This document shows positions 1-11,316 of a stretch of 64,000 nt of DNA, piece by piece. The notes below the pieces were generated by a model. It was not told where the DNA came from and ran no database searches. It worked only from the letters and a program-made list of their open reading frames with translations. A program made the translations under genes and the position numbers. This DNA is from Lates calcarifer. Taxonomy: Eukaryota; Chordata; Actinopteri; Centropomidae. The stretch spans positions 1,514,380 through 1,578,379 of the forward strand of contig NC_066833.1 in the NCBI RefSeq assembly GCF_001640805.2, read 5' to 3'. Every line of letters starts with the position of its first letter. Within the stretch, counting starts at the first letter, position 1.

Positions 1-112
1 TCCACCACTGAGAGTCACACAGTAACACAGACACACTAACAGATGGAGGCAGTGGTATTCCAGCAGCTCCTGGTTAAATCCCTGTTTTTGTCAGTGGAGT
101 CTGGTAGTGATA
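1..112. mobile_element. Foldback element, right half at window edge
   Basis: It starts inside the spacer (TCCACCACTGAGAGTCACAC) and runs through ACAGATGGAGGCAGTGGTAT to GTCAGTGGAGTCTGGTAGTG. This matches the right arms at 34330-34440 and 37246-37339 almost base for base. The left half lies before the window. Confidence 0.85.
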
Positions 113-473
113 ACACATCTGAAACCAGACTCCAGAGAGTTTGATGTTGAGTCAGATCAGATCAGGGTTTGTTGGTGGACCTGCGGGGATCAGACCTGTG
201 GACCTCAGTCAGCAGGAAGAGGAAGTGATGAAACGTTAGTTAACTCTGCTGCCATCAACCTGTACACCTGCTCTTACTGTGAGTGCTGCTGTGTGTTCCT
301 CTGGTTTTTAACTGAGTGTTTCAGTCAAATCAAATCATTCAGGCATCTGAGAGTCAGTCCTGGAACCAAAAACACTCCCACTGGAGTTATTCATTCAGCC
401 TCCTACACGGCCTCACAGCAGGAGGAGGCGTCAGTTAAACACAGCTCGATAACAAGCAGCATCAGAGACGTAC

Positions 474-685
474 CTGCTGCATGTTGAGCATGCTCTGCTG
501 CAGCAGCTGGATCTGAGCCTCCGGACCGTGTGTGTGCGTCTGCGAGTGTGTGTGGTCGTCGTCGGGGCGACCGCCTCGGCTCTGCTCCTTCCTCAGCAGC
601 TCCACCTCGCTCCTGTAGGAGTCCAGCTGCCAGCGCAGGGAGTCATTCTCCTCCCTCAGAGAGGCCTGGGTCTGATCACACACTC
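474..685 (-). CDS. enox1: ENOX exon (C-terminal coiled-coil start)
   Basis: This 212-base exon encodes about 70 residues. They include LREENDSLRWQLDSYRSEV followed by a short Asp/His-rich linker and QLLQQSMLNMQQ. ENOX1 and ENOX2 carry the same ALKEENDSLRWQLDAYRNEVELL block at the start of their C-terminal coiled coil, which is thought to support oligomerisation. The acceptor is CTCCTGCAG at 686-688 and the donor is CAG|GTACGT, with GT at 473-472. It enters in phase 1, joining the single G left by the previous exon, and leaves in phase 0. The His/Thr repeat (HTHSQTHTHG) between the two conserved blocks replaces a variable linker of the family. The upstream intron is filled by a polypurine repeat. 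The following exons lie outside the window. Confidence 0.93.
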
Positions 686-1239
686 CTGCAGGAGGAGAGA
701 GGAGAGGAGGAGGAGAGGAGGAGAGGAGGAGAGAGGAGGAGAGAGGAGGAGAGGAGGGAGAGGAGGAGAGAGGAGAGGAGGAGAGAGGAGGAGGAGAGGA
801 GGAGGAGGAGAGAGGAGGAGAGAGGGAGGAGAGGAGGAGGATAGGAGGAGAGAGGAGAGAGGAGGAGAGGAGAGGAGGAGAGAGGAGGAGAGGAGAGAGG
901 AGGGGAGGAGGAGGAGGAGAGAGGAGAGGAGGAGAGAGGAGGAGAGAGGAGAGGAGGAGAGGAGAGGAGGAGAGGAGGAGGAGAGAGGAGGAGAGGAGGA
1001 GAGAGGAGGAGAGGAGAGAGCAGGAGGAGAGGAGGAGAGAGGAGGAGAGAGGAGCAGGAGGAGGAGAGAGGAGGAGGAGAGAGGAGGAGAGAGGAGGAGA
1101 GGAGGAGAGAGGAGGAGAGGGAGGAGGAGGAGGAGAGGAGGAGCAGGAGGAGGAGAGAGGAGGAGAGGAGTCTCTGAAGCTCTGAGCGGCTCAGAAAGCT
1201 GCAGGTTAAATAAAGTTCACTAACACTGGTGCATCGTAC
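686..1239 (-). repeat. Short ENOX intron filled by a 481-base polypurine tract
   Basis: This 554-base intron lies between two ENOX exons. From 690 to 1170 the plus strand is a degenerate (GGA/GAGAG)n repeat with only four pyrimidines, at T842, C1021, C1055 and C1144. In the transcript this is a continuous UCC/CUC tract that ends directly at the acceptor CTCCTGCAG. Only one A, opposite T842, lies in the last 480 bases before the 3' splice site. The long open frames in this stretch on either strand are products of the repeat. Confidence 0.95.
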
Positions 1240-1357
1240 CGTTTTCCTCCACACGCATCTTCTTACAGGGATTTTCATCCAGGTCGTCGTCGGACATCTC
1301 CATCTCCTCCTCTCGTCTGATGCCCATGATCTCCTCGCTGTGAGCGTTCCTCAGCTC
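1240..1357 (-). CDS. enox1: ENOX exon (acidic EEEMEMSDD segment)
   Basis: This 118-base exon encodes ELRNAHSEEIMGIRREEEME, then MSDDD and an acidic tail ending in KKMRVEEN. The block ELRNAQSEQLMGIRREEEMEMSDD is diagnostic of ENOX proteins. KKMRV matches ENOX1, whereas human ENOX2 has the EEMTE stretch (its proposed drug-binding motif) here, which is absent. The acceptor is TTGCAG at 1358-1360, entered in phase 0, and the donor is AACG|GTACGA, leaving in phase 1. The next exon in the transcript is at 685-474. Confidence 0.93.
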
Positions 1358-2739
1358 CTGCAACATCACAACCAGCACACACACAGAGTGACGGCAGTCC
1401 TCAGCACCGCCACACACACACACTGCATCAGCAGGAACAACTACACAGTTCACTCCCATCAGCCCAAACCTTCCACCACCGACAGGTGAAGAACACTGAT
1501 CGTCTGGTTACAGTCCAGTGTTGGGGTCCCGATCCTCCCACAGATGCTGGATCACTTTCTCGTGCTTTTATTTTGAAGGCACTAAAGAGGAAGTGATGGT
1601 GTTGGTAACTGTAGCTGCCAGTGACTGTTTATAAAGATGAAGGATCTGTTGCAGTGTATAATTATTTTCATTACTGACTCATCTACCCATCATTTCAACA
1701 ATTAAAGCAGCTGTGTGAGTTTGAGTTAGAGTCTCAACCAAGAGGTCAGAACACGTCCTCTGGGCGGAGCTAATTCTTCAGGGCAGACTGGATGCTACAG
1801 CAGGTCACTATCGGAAAGTGATGAGATGGGTCGGGGTTAGCAGATTAGCATGCTAACCTCAGTGGAAGTGATAGAAACAGAAGTAAAACAACTCTGGAGA
1901 CATGAAGTGTGACTCTGAACTCACAGGGGAGTAAACAGCTGTTGATGCTAACACTGGCTACAGAGCAATCGCAAAACAAATATCTCCTTTATTCAGAAAT
2001 GTCCTTCACAGTTTCCAAAAGCTCCAGGTGACGTCTTTAAAATGTCTCCTTCTGTCAAATCAACAGTTCAGTGCCCAAAGATTTTCAGCTGACATTTTGG
2101 TTTAAAAAAACAAAACCAAAAAACCTTCAGTTGAATGAATGAGAGTCAGAACACGAGTTCATCTGTTGCCCACCTCCTCAGCCTGCTGCGTTATCTCTCT
2201 CAGGATAATCAGATCTCGTTACAGCTGCCATACTCATTATCTCTTCATCTGTCAGCTGATTTCACAGCACATCTCTGTCAGGATGAAGCCTCGCTCCACA
2301 GAGGAAAACACGCAGCGTGTTGGCAGAAAATAACAGTGCTGTTGCTATAGAGACATGAGGACATGTAGACTTACCAGGGATACTAAAGGAGGGGCTTTCA
2401 CAGTGGGACTGCAGCATGCTACACATGTGGTGCTCTGCCTCTCACTGTCTCTTACCTCTTTCCACCAAAAATAATCTATGTGTCGACTCTGAGTCGCCTC
2501 AGATGAGTCATCGTTTATCACAGTGTGGTCACACACAATAAAATCCAATCAAGCAAACACATAAAGTGAAATCAATACACACTGTTTTCTGGATTTCCCT
2601 TCATGTTCTGTGCCAAAGGATAATTATATTAAGAAGTGAATAGTTTCTCACTGTGACACGACCTTTCCTCACCACATTAAAATCACATTATAACACTGAC
2701 AACCAACTGACGAGGTGATCAACAGCACAGCTGAGGGCA

Positions 2740-2965
2740 AGTCATGTTTCACACCTTCTCCGTCTGATCTGAACCTTCAGACCTGTGAAAGGTTCCTCGG
2801 ACCACAGTCTGGACCAAAGGACCACAGGTCTGAAGTTTGACCAAAAGAGGTGGTCTCAGTCTGGATCAAACTGGTCCATGGTTTGTTTGCAGTGTGAAAA
2901 CACTTTGGGTGAAGCTCGTCACCCATTAAACAACAGAAGAAAAATAACTGGAGGAGACGTGAAAA
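2740..2965. mobile_element. MITE copy, GGTCC/TTTGGTC family
   Basis: Segments such as GGTTCCTCGGACCA, CTGGACCAAAGGACC and GGTGGTCTCAGTCTGGATCAAA match, in reverse orientation, the elements at 48380-48620 and 48735-48870. The order and spacing of the blocks are the same. It is an old, non-coding, probably non-autonomous DNA transposon remnant. The ends are approximate. Confidence 0.55.
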
Positions 2966-3610
2966 TGAGCTGTGATAGGTGTAAACAGGACAGTAAGACC
3001 GGATCGCCTGTTATCTAGTAGCAGGTGTAAACAGAGTGACAGTAGCTAAAACAAAACAATCATCAAATTCACTGCAGATTTTGATGAATGCTGTGAAATC
3101 AACAGGGGGAGACTCTGCTGGTACAGTCTAATGTGTGGAACAACACAAAGCAATACACTGCTTTGTTTAAATGTGGCACAGAAAAGTCACAGTGAAAGGA
3201 AACACACAGTGTGTAACAATGTGTGTGATGTTTCACTTCATCTCTTTGTTTGATTTGTTTTGATTTGGACATTTCAGGTTTCTAAATTTGGCCTCCACAG
3301 ATCAACACTAACCTCCCCACAGAGCAACACAGGGCTCCATGTTTGAATCCACCATGCTGTCGGTGCATGTGCCACCCCCAGCCAAACCCCCAGCTCCCCG
3401 AGTGTTGACAAATCCTCCCTCCTTCATACACAACATCCTCATGTTCATACTTGTTATCTAGATTTGACTCTGGATGAATAATTGATCAGAAACTTAACCC
3501 TGGAAATCACTGTTGCCATAGCAGCGCCTCACACTTTGAGGAAGGCGTCAGATCTTTGGTTTTATGTCTGAGCCACGGGGAAAAGGAGAGAGTACCGATC
3601 AGAGGCCGAC

Positions 3611-3632
3611 GTCTGTCTGTCTGTCTGTCTGT
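3611..3632. repeat. (GTCT)n microsatellite
   Basis: About five uninterrupted GTCT units lie in the intron upstream of base 3789. Confidence 0.9.
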
Positions 3633-3788
3633 GAGGGTGAAGCTTCCAGAGGAACAACAACAAGGCCACTGAATACAACAGATGGTACAGGGCTGACTGT
3701 CAGCTCTGTCCTGGAGACTCAGAAATGACAGCAGAGAAGAAAGCAGCAGGTCGGAGTGGGAGGAGAGAACAGAAGAAGGTATACCAAC

Positions 3789-3895
3789 CTCGCACTGCTT
3801 GCGCCATATGTCTATGTTCTTGCGCTGTGCTTTTGAGAAATGGTCCCATGCCTTTTGCCTGGTGGCGGCGGTGAAAACGGCGGTGATCTGCTCGA
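3789..3895 (-). CDS. enox1: ENOX exon (QKAWDHFSKAQRKN block)
   Basis: This 107-base exon encodes FEQITAVFTAATRQKAWDHF, then SKAQRKNIDIWRKQCE. The TRQKAWDHFSKAQRKNIDIWRK string is almost that of ENOX1. ENOX2 differs at several of these positions (SKQKAWDHFTKAQRKNISVWCK). The acceptor is CCCAAAG at 3896-3898, entered in phase 1 (T from the previous exon plus TC gives Phe). The donor is GAG|GTTGGT, leaving in phase 0. The length fits the family exactly. The pyrimidine tract upstream of the acceptor has become a (TCC)n/(TTCC)n repeat at 3909-3957. The exon is too short to stand out as an open frame and was found by its conserved protein motif. Confidence 0.95.
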
Positions 3896-3908
3896 CTTTG
3901 GGGTGAAC

Positions 3909-3957
3909 AGGGAGGAGGAGGAGGAGGAGGAGGAGGAGGGAAGGAGGGAAGGAGGGT
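3909..3957. repeat. (AGG)n/(GGAA)n tract at an ENOX splice acceptor
   Basis: Plus-strand GGAGGAGG repeats give a UCC-rich pyrimidine tract in the ENOX transcript. It lies 13 bases upstream of the exon at 3789-3895 and serves as its polypyrimidine tract. Confidence 0.85.
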
Positions 3958-4071
3958 CAAGACAAAACAAGCCGTTTATGTAGCGTTGTAGCACTGACTG
4001 AGGCTCGTACAGCAGACAGAGGAGAGACCGTGGACATACACTGACCACAGGCTGGGTGACCCGACTTTCAC

Positions 4072-4140
4072 ATTAAAGGAACAGTTCACTCAGAAATGAA
4101 AGTCATCATTTGCTCAGGTCACACTCCATGAAGGTTCGTC
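4072..4140. mobile_element. MITE end (TAAAGGAACAGTTCACTCA type)
   Basis: The start resembles the very common fish terminal repeat TAAAGGGATAGTTCACCCA, followed by AAATGAAAGTCATCATTT as in that family. I see only one end. Confidence 0.55.
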
Positions 4141-4189
4141 CATAGGTTTGGCCCTATTGCAATCACACAACTATAATTACTGCCTTGTG

Positions 4190-4400
4190 CTTGTAAGCCT
4201 CTGCCAACCAGTCCAGCTGGAGTTAATAAGCGTATGAATCACAGTGACCTTTGACCACCAAAATCTATTAGTTCATGCTGACTCCAAGTGAACGTTTGGA
4301 CCAAATTTGAAGAGATTCCTTCGAGGCGCTACTGAGAGATTGTGTTCAGGAGAACGGGACAGATGGACATCCTGAATACAAACTACAGGGTGGGTGAAGG
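4190..4400 (+). mobile_element. Copy of the TGACCTTTGACC repeat family
   Basis: It contains CACAGTGACCTTTGACCACC, then a block like CAAAATCTAATCAGTTCAT, and later CCAAGTGAACGTTTGGACCA and ACTGAGAGATTGTGTTCAGG. The same blocks occur in the same order at 13430, 31385, 39105, 42290, 45180, 55865 and 58925. It is non-coding. Confidence 0.7.
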
Positions 4401-6799
4401 TGAATACTGATCACAGGGTGTGGTGATCAAGCCAATCACATCACTGTTGTCATCGCTCTGAAACAGCCGAGCCAATCACAGTGAAGCTACAACAGCTCAA
4501 CAGATGAAGGATGGATGGACTGAACCTTCAAACCTTTAGAGTCTGGACTCTGAGCAGATGATGACGGAGTGACTGTGGAGCGAAGACAGCCCCAGATATC
4601 TGAGTCAAACTCTTATCTGTTGGATAAATAAAGCAGACGTTATCATCATAAATCACTTTCAGAAATATTCAGTATAAACTTTGTGACTCTAACAAACAGT
4701 GGGTTAAAGAGGAAACAGATCGGAGCCTCAGGTCAACGTTAGTTAAAACACTGTAAGTAGCAAATGTGTAATATGTCGATAATAGAATTTGTTCTCAGTT
4801 GAAGTAACAAATGAAATAAAACAAAGAAAAATCCTGGTTTATTTCAACCTTCTCATACGTGTGGCTCATCCTGACTTCACACTGAACACCTCAGTTTTAC
4901 AGACTCAAGAAGGCGGAGGCTCCCACAGTTCTCCACAGCGTCCAAGCTAACCTGGACCATTACACCAATTCATGGTGACCTACATCCAGGACAACCTGCC
5001 TCTGGACCAGATCACTCTGCGTATTCATCCACACATGCAGGTTTGTTTACAGGTGTGTTAAATGCAGTGAGCTGATCTCATCTGTGTGACTGAAATACAA
5101 CAAATTAAATTGATTTTATCGACACTGTCGTCCTGGACACTGGACTGACATCTGGACTGATGCTCAGCTCTCTGTGCAGTCAGAGGAAACCGCTGAGCTC
5201 TCCTATCATCAGCAGCTCTCTAACCTGATGAGGATGTAAAGACAGAAGCTCTAACAGTGACTGGTAGAAATGTTAGACTCTCGTCCCTGGAGCCTCAGGA
5301 AACCAGATGTTTGTTGGTGTTTTGTGGTGACAGAGCTGTTGGAGCTAAACTGGACAGTTCCTACAGAAACAGACATGTCTGACTCCTACAGCTGATCTGT
5401 CTCCACCTCAGGTTAACACAGAGGACACAGGTGTAATCTCAATGAGGAGAACGAGAGCATGTTAAAAATACCAAGTGGAAACACAAAGGCACGATCGGAT
5501 GGTTCATCGATGTGGAGAACTGATCTGGATACAGATCACATTTTAATACCAGGTGTATATGGTCCAGCTTCATGGTGTGATTCTCGTTATTCTTGCAGTT
5601 TGTTTTCTTGCAGGCACCGTGTCTCTCACAGCCTCCCACATGAGAACAAACTGTCTCAAAGCTTCTGCCTGTGTTTACTTTCTGTTCAACTCAGAGAGGC
5701 GTTTGAGTTTATTTGGGAAACTGTAGGAGGCTCACGCTGCTCCACTCCTGGTTCCTCTACAGCAGAAGTGAAGAGTGCACAGCCAGGTAGTGGACACACA
5801 GCAGGTTGAAACAGACCAGGATGCTCCTTTAAGGCCGGTAGATGCCGTCTGGAGTGTGTCATGTGATGAGCAGGTCTCTCTCCTGGCCAGTGCTCTGTAC
5901 TTACATCACCTGCAGCTTCACTTCCTTCAGGACTGACAAAGGCAGCATTTACCCAGAATGCATAGCAACTTTTATATTCAGTACACATATACTTTTAGAC
6001 TGAGACACGTTGAAGGTAGAAGTAGAAGTAATGTGAGAGTGGATGAGAATATAAGAGAAGCCAAACACTCAGGGTTGAAATGCTGCCTTTCAAAGCATCG
6101 CTCTGATATCTCATCTGTCGTCTCAAACTCAAACATCTCCAGCACTGACATCGTTTTAATTCACCAAACCTGAACAAACAGAAAGTAAATCCATCATGTC
6201 AAACAGCATCAGTCTGCTCACTGTGCTCAGGACTTTCTCTGATGGAGATCAACAGACACTAATGACCAGACCTGGACAGACAGCGACACAGTGTGTGGAC
6301 AAACAGTTAAAGACTGAACAGAACCATACTTACCTGTCTGCAGACTGACACCACCTGTTCACTGGACTGACACCATATATCCTGGTTACTCTGAGTGAGG
6401 CAAGCCTGTAGCTCTGAGCTACGCCTCTTTCAGCTCTCATCAGGAATGCTAACGTACACACTGCAGTGATCGGGTGTTTGGACTCACATCCTAACATCAG
6501 ATGATGGTTTTGAGAAACTTGGATCCACTAACAGGGATTCTCTGATAGAGACAGGCAGCACCACAACTCATTTCTGCCTCCTGCTCATTAAGTTGTGCAC
6601 ACTCTACTGCAATGCAAAACACATTTGTGAATATTTAATATGTTTTATCAGGTTTATCTGTCCAAGTTTACTGTTTTATGTTTTTATTTTATGTTCCTAG
6701 TGTTTTATGATTCTATTTCTTTGTATTACTTGTCTTTCTTTTCTTCTTTTAAATCAAATATATATTTATTGTTATAGAAAAGCTGTTTCCAGAGATCAA

Positions 6800-7190
6800 A
6801 CTCAGACGAGCTGAGAGTTGGTGGCCACTAGAGGTCTCCTAACATCAAAACTTAACTCTGACTGTATTTAAAAAATGGACGACATGACAGCTGCCAAAAC
6901 TGAAGTCAAAACAACTTGATCGCCCCCTGGTGGCTGGCTGCAGTATAGGTCATAAACCCTGCCCCCTCTACTGTTAGCGGATGGGACGGAAACATCAAAG
7001 TATTTGTCAAATACATCTTTCCAAAGATGGTTTCTGTTCATTTAGGTCATTCTAATCAAATTGGTGTCATTTACTGATAAGTTTGGTTGTATGATCGTAT
7101 CTGAGATATTTTGGCTTCATTTTTGTACAGTAGGGATGAAATGGAAACGCTGTCGTCCATCTTTGTTTACAGTCACTGGTCCTAACAAGT
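6800..7190 (+). mobile_element. MITE/SINE-like repeat with GCCCCCTGGTGG core
   Basis: The block TGATCGCCCCCTGGTGGCTG, continuing GCTGCAGTA, then TGTTAGCGGATGGGAC, TTTTGGCTTCATTTTTGTAC and GTCGTCCATCTTTGTTTAC, recurs at 26335-26790 in the same order. This is a dispersed fish repeat. Its 6921-6933 core fits the CTCF consensus. Confidence 0.65.
6921..6933 (-). promoter_or_regulatory. CTCF-like core motif inside a repeat
   Basis: The minus strand reads CCACCAGGGGGCG, a full match to the CTCF core consensus. It sits in a dispersed repeat, so occupancy is unproven. Confidence 0.35.
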
Positions 7191-7734
7191 TACAGTCTGT
7201 ACGTATTAACAGCAGCTTGTCGGTCGTCATGTGTGGGCATTTCCTGAGGCCTGACAGTGAAAAGGTCAGAGCGCCGTCACACACTGACTGACTCTAACAC
7301 CTCTGTGCGACTGACCTAATCACCACCTCACAGTGAGCTAAAGATAATGGAGCTGATGGTGAGACGGATGGGGGAGTGTTGTCATGGAGACTGGGCTGCG
7401 ATCCTCGCAGAGTAAATGACTTGCATCGAGGCAGGCTTTAAAATGGATGTGGAGAAAATGGCTTCATGGTCTGCACCCCCATAATCTGTGACTGCACCAC
7501 ACCCTGCAGCAGCCTGAGGGGCTGTGATCAGGAGTGCAGCCACACTGTGTGCTGAATTTAACAAAGACATGGTGATGATACTGGTTTGTCACATTATGTA
7601 TTAACTCTAATGCTGCTTCAGTTCTACAATATTACAAAAAGTCATCCTGAAACCCTGCAGCATCATGTCTGCTGCAGTGTAATCCAGTTTAGTATAAAGA
7701 AAACTCTACAGAGATCTAAAGTTTACTGACCAGA

Positions 7735-7804
7735 GCCAGCTGGGATTGGCTTCAACACTCCCCCGACCCTCCGGGGATAAGTGGTATAGGTAATGGATGG
7801 ATGG
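7735..7804 (+). mobile_element. LINE/SINE 3'-tail-like fragment
   Basis: The string AGCTGGGATTGGCTTCAACA, then GACCCTCCGGGGATAAGTGG and an ATGGATGGATGG end, is the familiar tail of a widespread fish retroelement. The family assignment is from memory. Confidence 0.5.
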
Positions 7805-8873
7805 ACAAACAGAAATATAACAACAATCAGTGTTTTCAGTTATGTCCTGAAACTACTTCCTGATTTTTCATCTTAAACTGTTCACTGTTAACAAACTAGT
7901 TGGGTGAACCACCCAGTCAGGTTTCAGCACTTTAATGTTTCCTCATCAGTTCAAAGATAAGGGTCTTATTTTACAGATTGTTTATTAAAATGACAATAGA
8001 CAACTTTTTGTTTTAACTTATCATTGTGAAGTAAATGTTGCGTGCACAGTGTAATGGCTGCAGAATAATGACACCAACATAGTTTAGATTGGTTCCCCAT
8101 GAGCCTCACTTTCATTCTGCAGTTATGTCTTCCACATTGTAGGAATTATCATGGAAAAATGAAGGTTCAATTTTCAGCAAAGAGAAAGTCTTTCTGCCAC
8201 CGATGTACTAAAACAGAAAGAGGACAGGTCTTTGTTTTCCTGGTAGCTATCAGTAGCTTTCCCCAGGCAGAGGAAACTGTGGAAACTCGACCCAGCAGAG
8301 TCGGAGGAGGCAAAAAAGAGTGAAGAGGGACAGTGATAGAAACTGCAGTAAAAAAAGAGTGAACCTTGAATGGACAGAGCCGTGGTCAGACTGGGACAGA
8401 AATTCAGCCCTGGACTTTTTGTCTGGGTCCGACTTTATGGGATCTATCTGACAACCAACAGTCAGTGGAATTATTTCTACTAAATCAGTCAGTAACCCAA
8501 CCTGCTACTTATTAAAACAACCAGGTGTTTTCCTCTGCCCTTATCACAGCTCTGAGATCAGGGTTTCTGGTTCATTATCACTTGGAAACACTGGAGGGGA
8601 ACGTTGTCTATTGCCACTTTAAGTTCCAAGATATTTTTAACATTTATAACGTATCTATCCAGTGTTTACTAGCCAGCTGCTGAAACGTTTTTCCTCTAAA
8701 TTAATTAAAAAACATGGAACAAGTGTGAAAGTGAAGTCATGAGTCAAACTTACCTGAATAACTGCACAGTCACAGTTATTATCGTGAAAATTTCCTCCAT
8801 GCGACACGTCCGTCTGCTTGGAAACTTCTGTCAACTGTGACTCTACGTGTTTAAAATAATGAAGGCTACTTAC

Positions 8874-9071
8874 ACTGTGTTAATATGGCCAGCAGGGCGT
8901 TCTTGAAGGCCTCTTTGGCGCGCTCCATCTCCTCCTCGTGCTGAGCTTTCTCACTCATCAGCCGGCGGACGTGGCTGTTGGCTGACTGGATCATGGAGTA
9001 GAAGTGATTGGCGGTCCTGCGGTTGACTTCGCCGCGGTCGATCCAGGTGAACAACACTGCCGTGGCCTCAG
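8874..9071 (-). CDS. enox1: ENOX exon (ERGEVNRR / QSANSHVRRL), shifted 5' part
   Basis: The exon encodes EATAVLFTWIDRGEVNRRTA, NHFYSMIQSANSHVRRLMSE and KAFKNAL-type helical sequence ending ILTQ. This is the conserved central region of ENOX proteins. The donor is CAGT|GTAAGT, leaving in phase 1. Two acceptors are possible. The strong one, TTTATCTCACAG at 9088, would give the family's DDxKFS residues (here D-D-H-K-F-S) but meets TGA straight after because one base is extra before GAG GCC. The other, TTCAG ending at 9072, joins in frame and replaces DDSKFS by a single Ala. The coordinates given use the in-frame acceptor. The extra base may be a true indel with an acceptor switch, or a sequence error. 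Confidence 0.88.
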
Positions 9072-9087
9072 CTGAACTTATGGTCAT

Positions 9088-11278
9088 CTGTGAGATAAAG
9101 GTAGAGGAGTGTGAGCTACTTTCAGCTGAAGGTAAAATAATGACCAAAGGTTTGTTGATGATCTCTGCTCAGCAATTTTATTGCTCATTGCTGGGCAATA
9201 AAATGTTAATGATAATTGCCTTCTACAGTTGGACGGTGTTAGAAAACATCAATTCTTTGATAAAGTAGAACATACCTGCTGTGACATTAAACTTCAAAGA
9301 TGACGAACTACAACATTTCAACAAGAAACATTCAATCACCGAACTTCTGTCCCGACTGATGGACAGAAGGTTTGTTGAGTGAACTGATTTTAAAATCTGC
9401 ATCTTAAATGAATTCACTTCCATTCAGTGATGAAGGACTTTGTTCCACCTCTGACCGGTGGCTGAGCCTCCAGAAAGAGTCAAACTTGTCCTTTAAAATG
9501 GACAGGATTTCAGAGGCAGACCTTCCTCGGTCCCACCTACTTTTAAGCTCTAAAATTAAGTCCCTCCTGATGCCTCAGTTTTTTCGAGCAGCTTCACACC
9601 AAACGGTGACTGAGGAGTGAGATGTGAAAACTGTTTCATGGGACCTTTAACATTCAGTCAGGCTAAACAAACAGCAGAGCAGGTAGTGAGGATTAAAATC
9701 CTTCTCTCGGGGCGTTCACTGTTCACGGCTCTGTGAATTACGCCACAGCCACTGAACACAAAAGGCGTTTTGATTTTCAACTTTTCAACCAAAACCACGA
9801 GCTGCGCTCAGTCTCAGTCAGAGAAAGTGCTGAGTCTCTGCGGGCCTCCATCGAGTGCGTTCCCCCCCATTTGAATAATAATTGAACGGAGCCACGGAGC
9901 CGCGGACGACAGCAGAACAGAGTGAATTAGAGAGCATTTAATGAGCTCAATACCCACTGCAACACAACCTGTAAGAAGACACTTTTCCCCGCTCTGATAA
10001 AGCCCCATTCATACACAGCAGCAGATTACAGTCACATTACAGCGAGCACAATGAGGCGCTGCTGAACGGGGATGACTGAAGGAATAATGGAAATTTATTT
10101 CCCCTGCTGTTTGAGGTGAAGAATGAATTCACAAAGGTTATTCAGAGAGAAAACATGCTTGTTTATGTTAGGTATTAGAAGATGGATGGGAAATCTGCGC
10201 CGAGGCTGAAGAGGCAAACACCAACGAATCAGAGCACAGGCAGGGAGAGAGAGACTTACTCTATGATCTTTATATTATGGTGTAACTGAGACACAATACA
10301 AGTCCAACTGCAAGGAAATCATATGTTTTTTTTCTGCTGCAGAAAAACACAGCTTCTATTTTATTTCTTCATTATTTTTGTTTCATGACGGTGCCTCAGA
10401 AAACTGCTACATCTGCACAGACAGAGACAGAGCAGTTATAAAGCATAGAACCAACAGTAACGAGCAGTCTACTGGATTAGAATGAGATTAAAATAAAAAA
10501 GGTGGAGGAGGTGGAGGTGGAGGAGGAGGAGTGACCTTCACATCCCTCCACAACAACATCCCTCATCACTCACCTCTCACTCATCCACCTCCTCCGTCAG
10601 TTCACTCCCACGGGTCATCTCTGCCCATCACATCTCTCTCCTCATCATACACACAGATCATCATTAATAATTATGATAAAACTGGTTGTTGTGTTGTGTC
10701 TGTCTAACGTAAGGTTTGATCTCTGTCTGATGAGAACTGACTCTGTCTTATTTTATTTCTCAAGCTGTATTTTCCTTATTTACAACATCTTAATGCATTA
10801 CAAAGAGATGAGAGTAAAATGAACTGAGATTTTATCATTAACACTTATTCATTAATAAATGAAGAATTGTTCATTTAACAAACACCTTCCTGCTCAGGTC
10901 CAGCTCCGCCATCACTCATCAATCATCAGTTACACAAACACAAAAGTAAATAAACACAAACTAAATTTGGGCCATTTGGTGGCTGCAGATCCCTTTGGAC
11001 CAGATCTTTTCTGATGGTTGTTCTCCAACATCTGCAGCTGCTACACAACAATAACAACATACTGTACTGCACTGACGTGGTGTTAAACCATCCTCAGCTC
11101 TGCTCTGTTGTCTCAGTGTCTGACGGCTGTTGTACACAAACACAGTTGTTTGTATCAGCGTCTTCACGGCCGCTACAAACAAGGACGGAGAACATCAATA
11201 ATTGTGCAGGTTCCTGCCTGATTCACTCCTGCTGGTTATTAGGGATCCCAGCAGGTGATCTGCAGAGCTGCACAGGAG

Positions 11279-11316
<38 letters not shown>

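Larger units (their letters stand above)
1358..3788 (-). other. ENOX intron, with repeat remnants
   Basis: No coding exon is visible in this 2.4-kb intron. It holds a short Tc1-derived fragment near 1485-1560, a copy of the TTTCACACC-type MITE near 2740-2965 and a (GTCT)n tract at 3611-3632. The remainder shows no feature I can support. Confidence 0.7.
3896..8873 (-). other. ENOX intron (5 kb)
   Basis: No coding sequence is recognised. The intron contains the (TCC)n tract next to the splice site (3909-3957), fish MITE and SINE-like fragments (4072-4140, 4190-4400, 6800-7190, 7735-7804) and otherwise unique AT-rich DNA. The stretches 4400-6800 and 7200-7730 show nothing I can name. Confidence 0.65.

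Noticed and set aside
528..1278. Long open frames on both strands (231 and 200 codons) across the GGA repeat
   Set aside because: They are low-complexity Arg/Glu or Ser/Leu products of the purine tract inside an ENOX intron. A triplet-like repeat without stops gives open frames in many phases.
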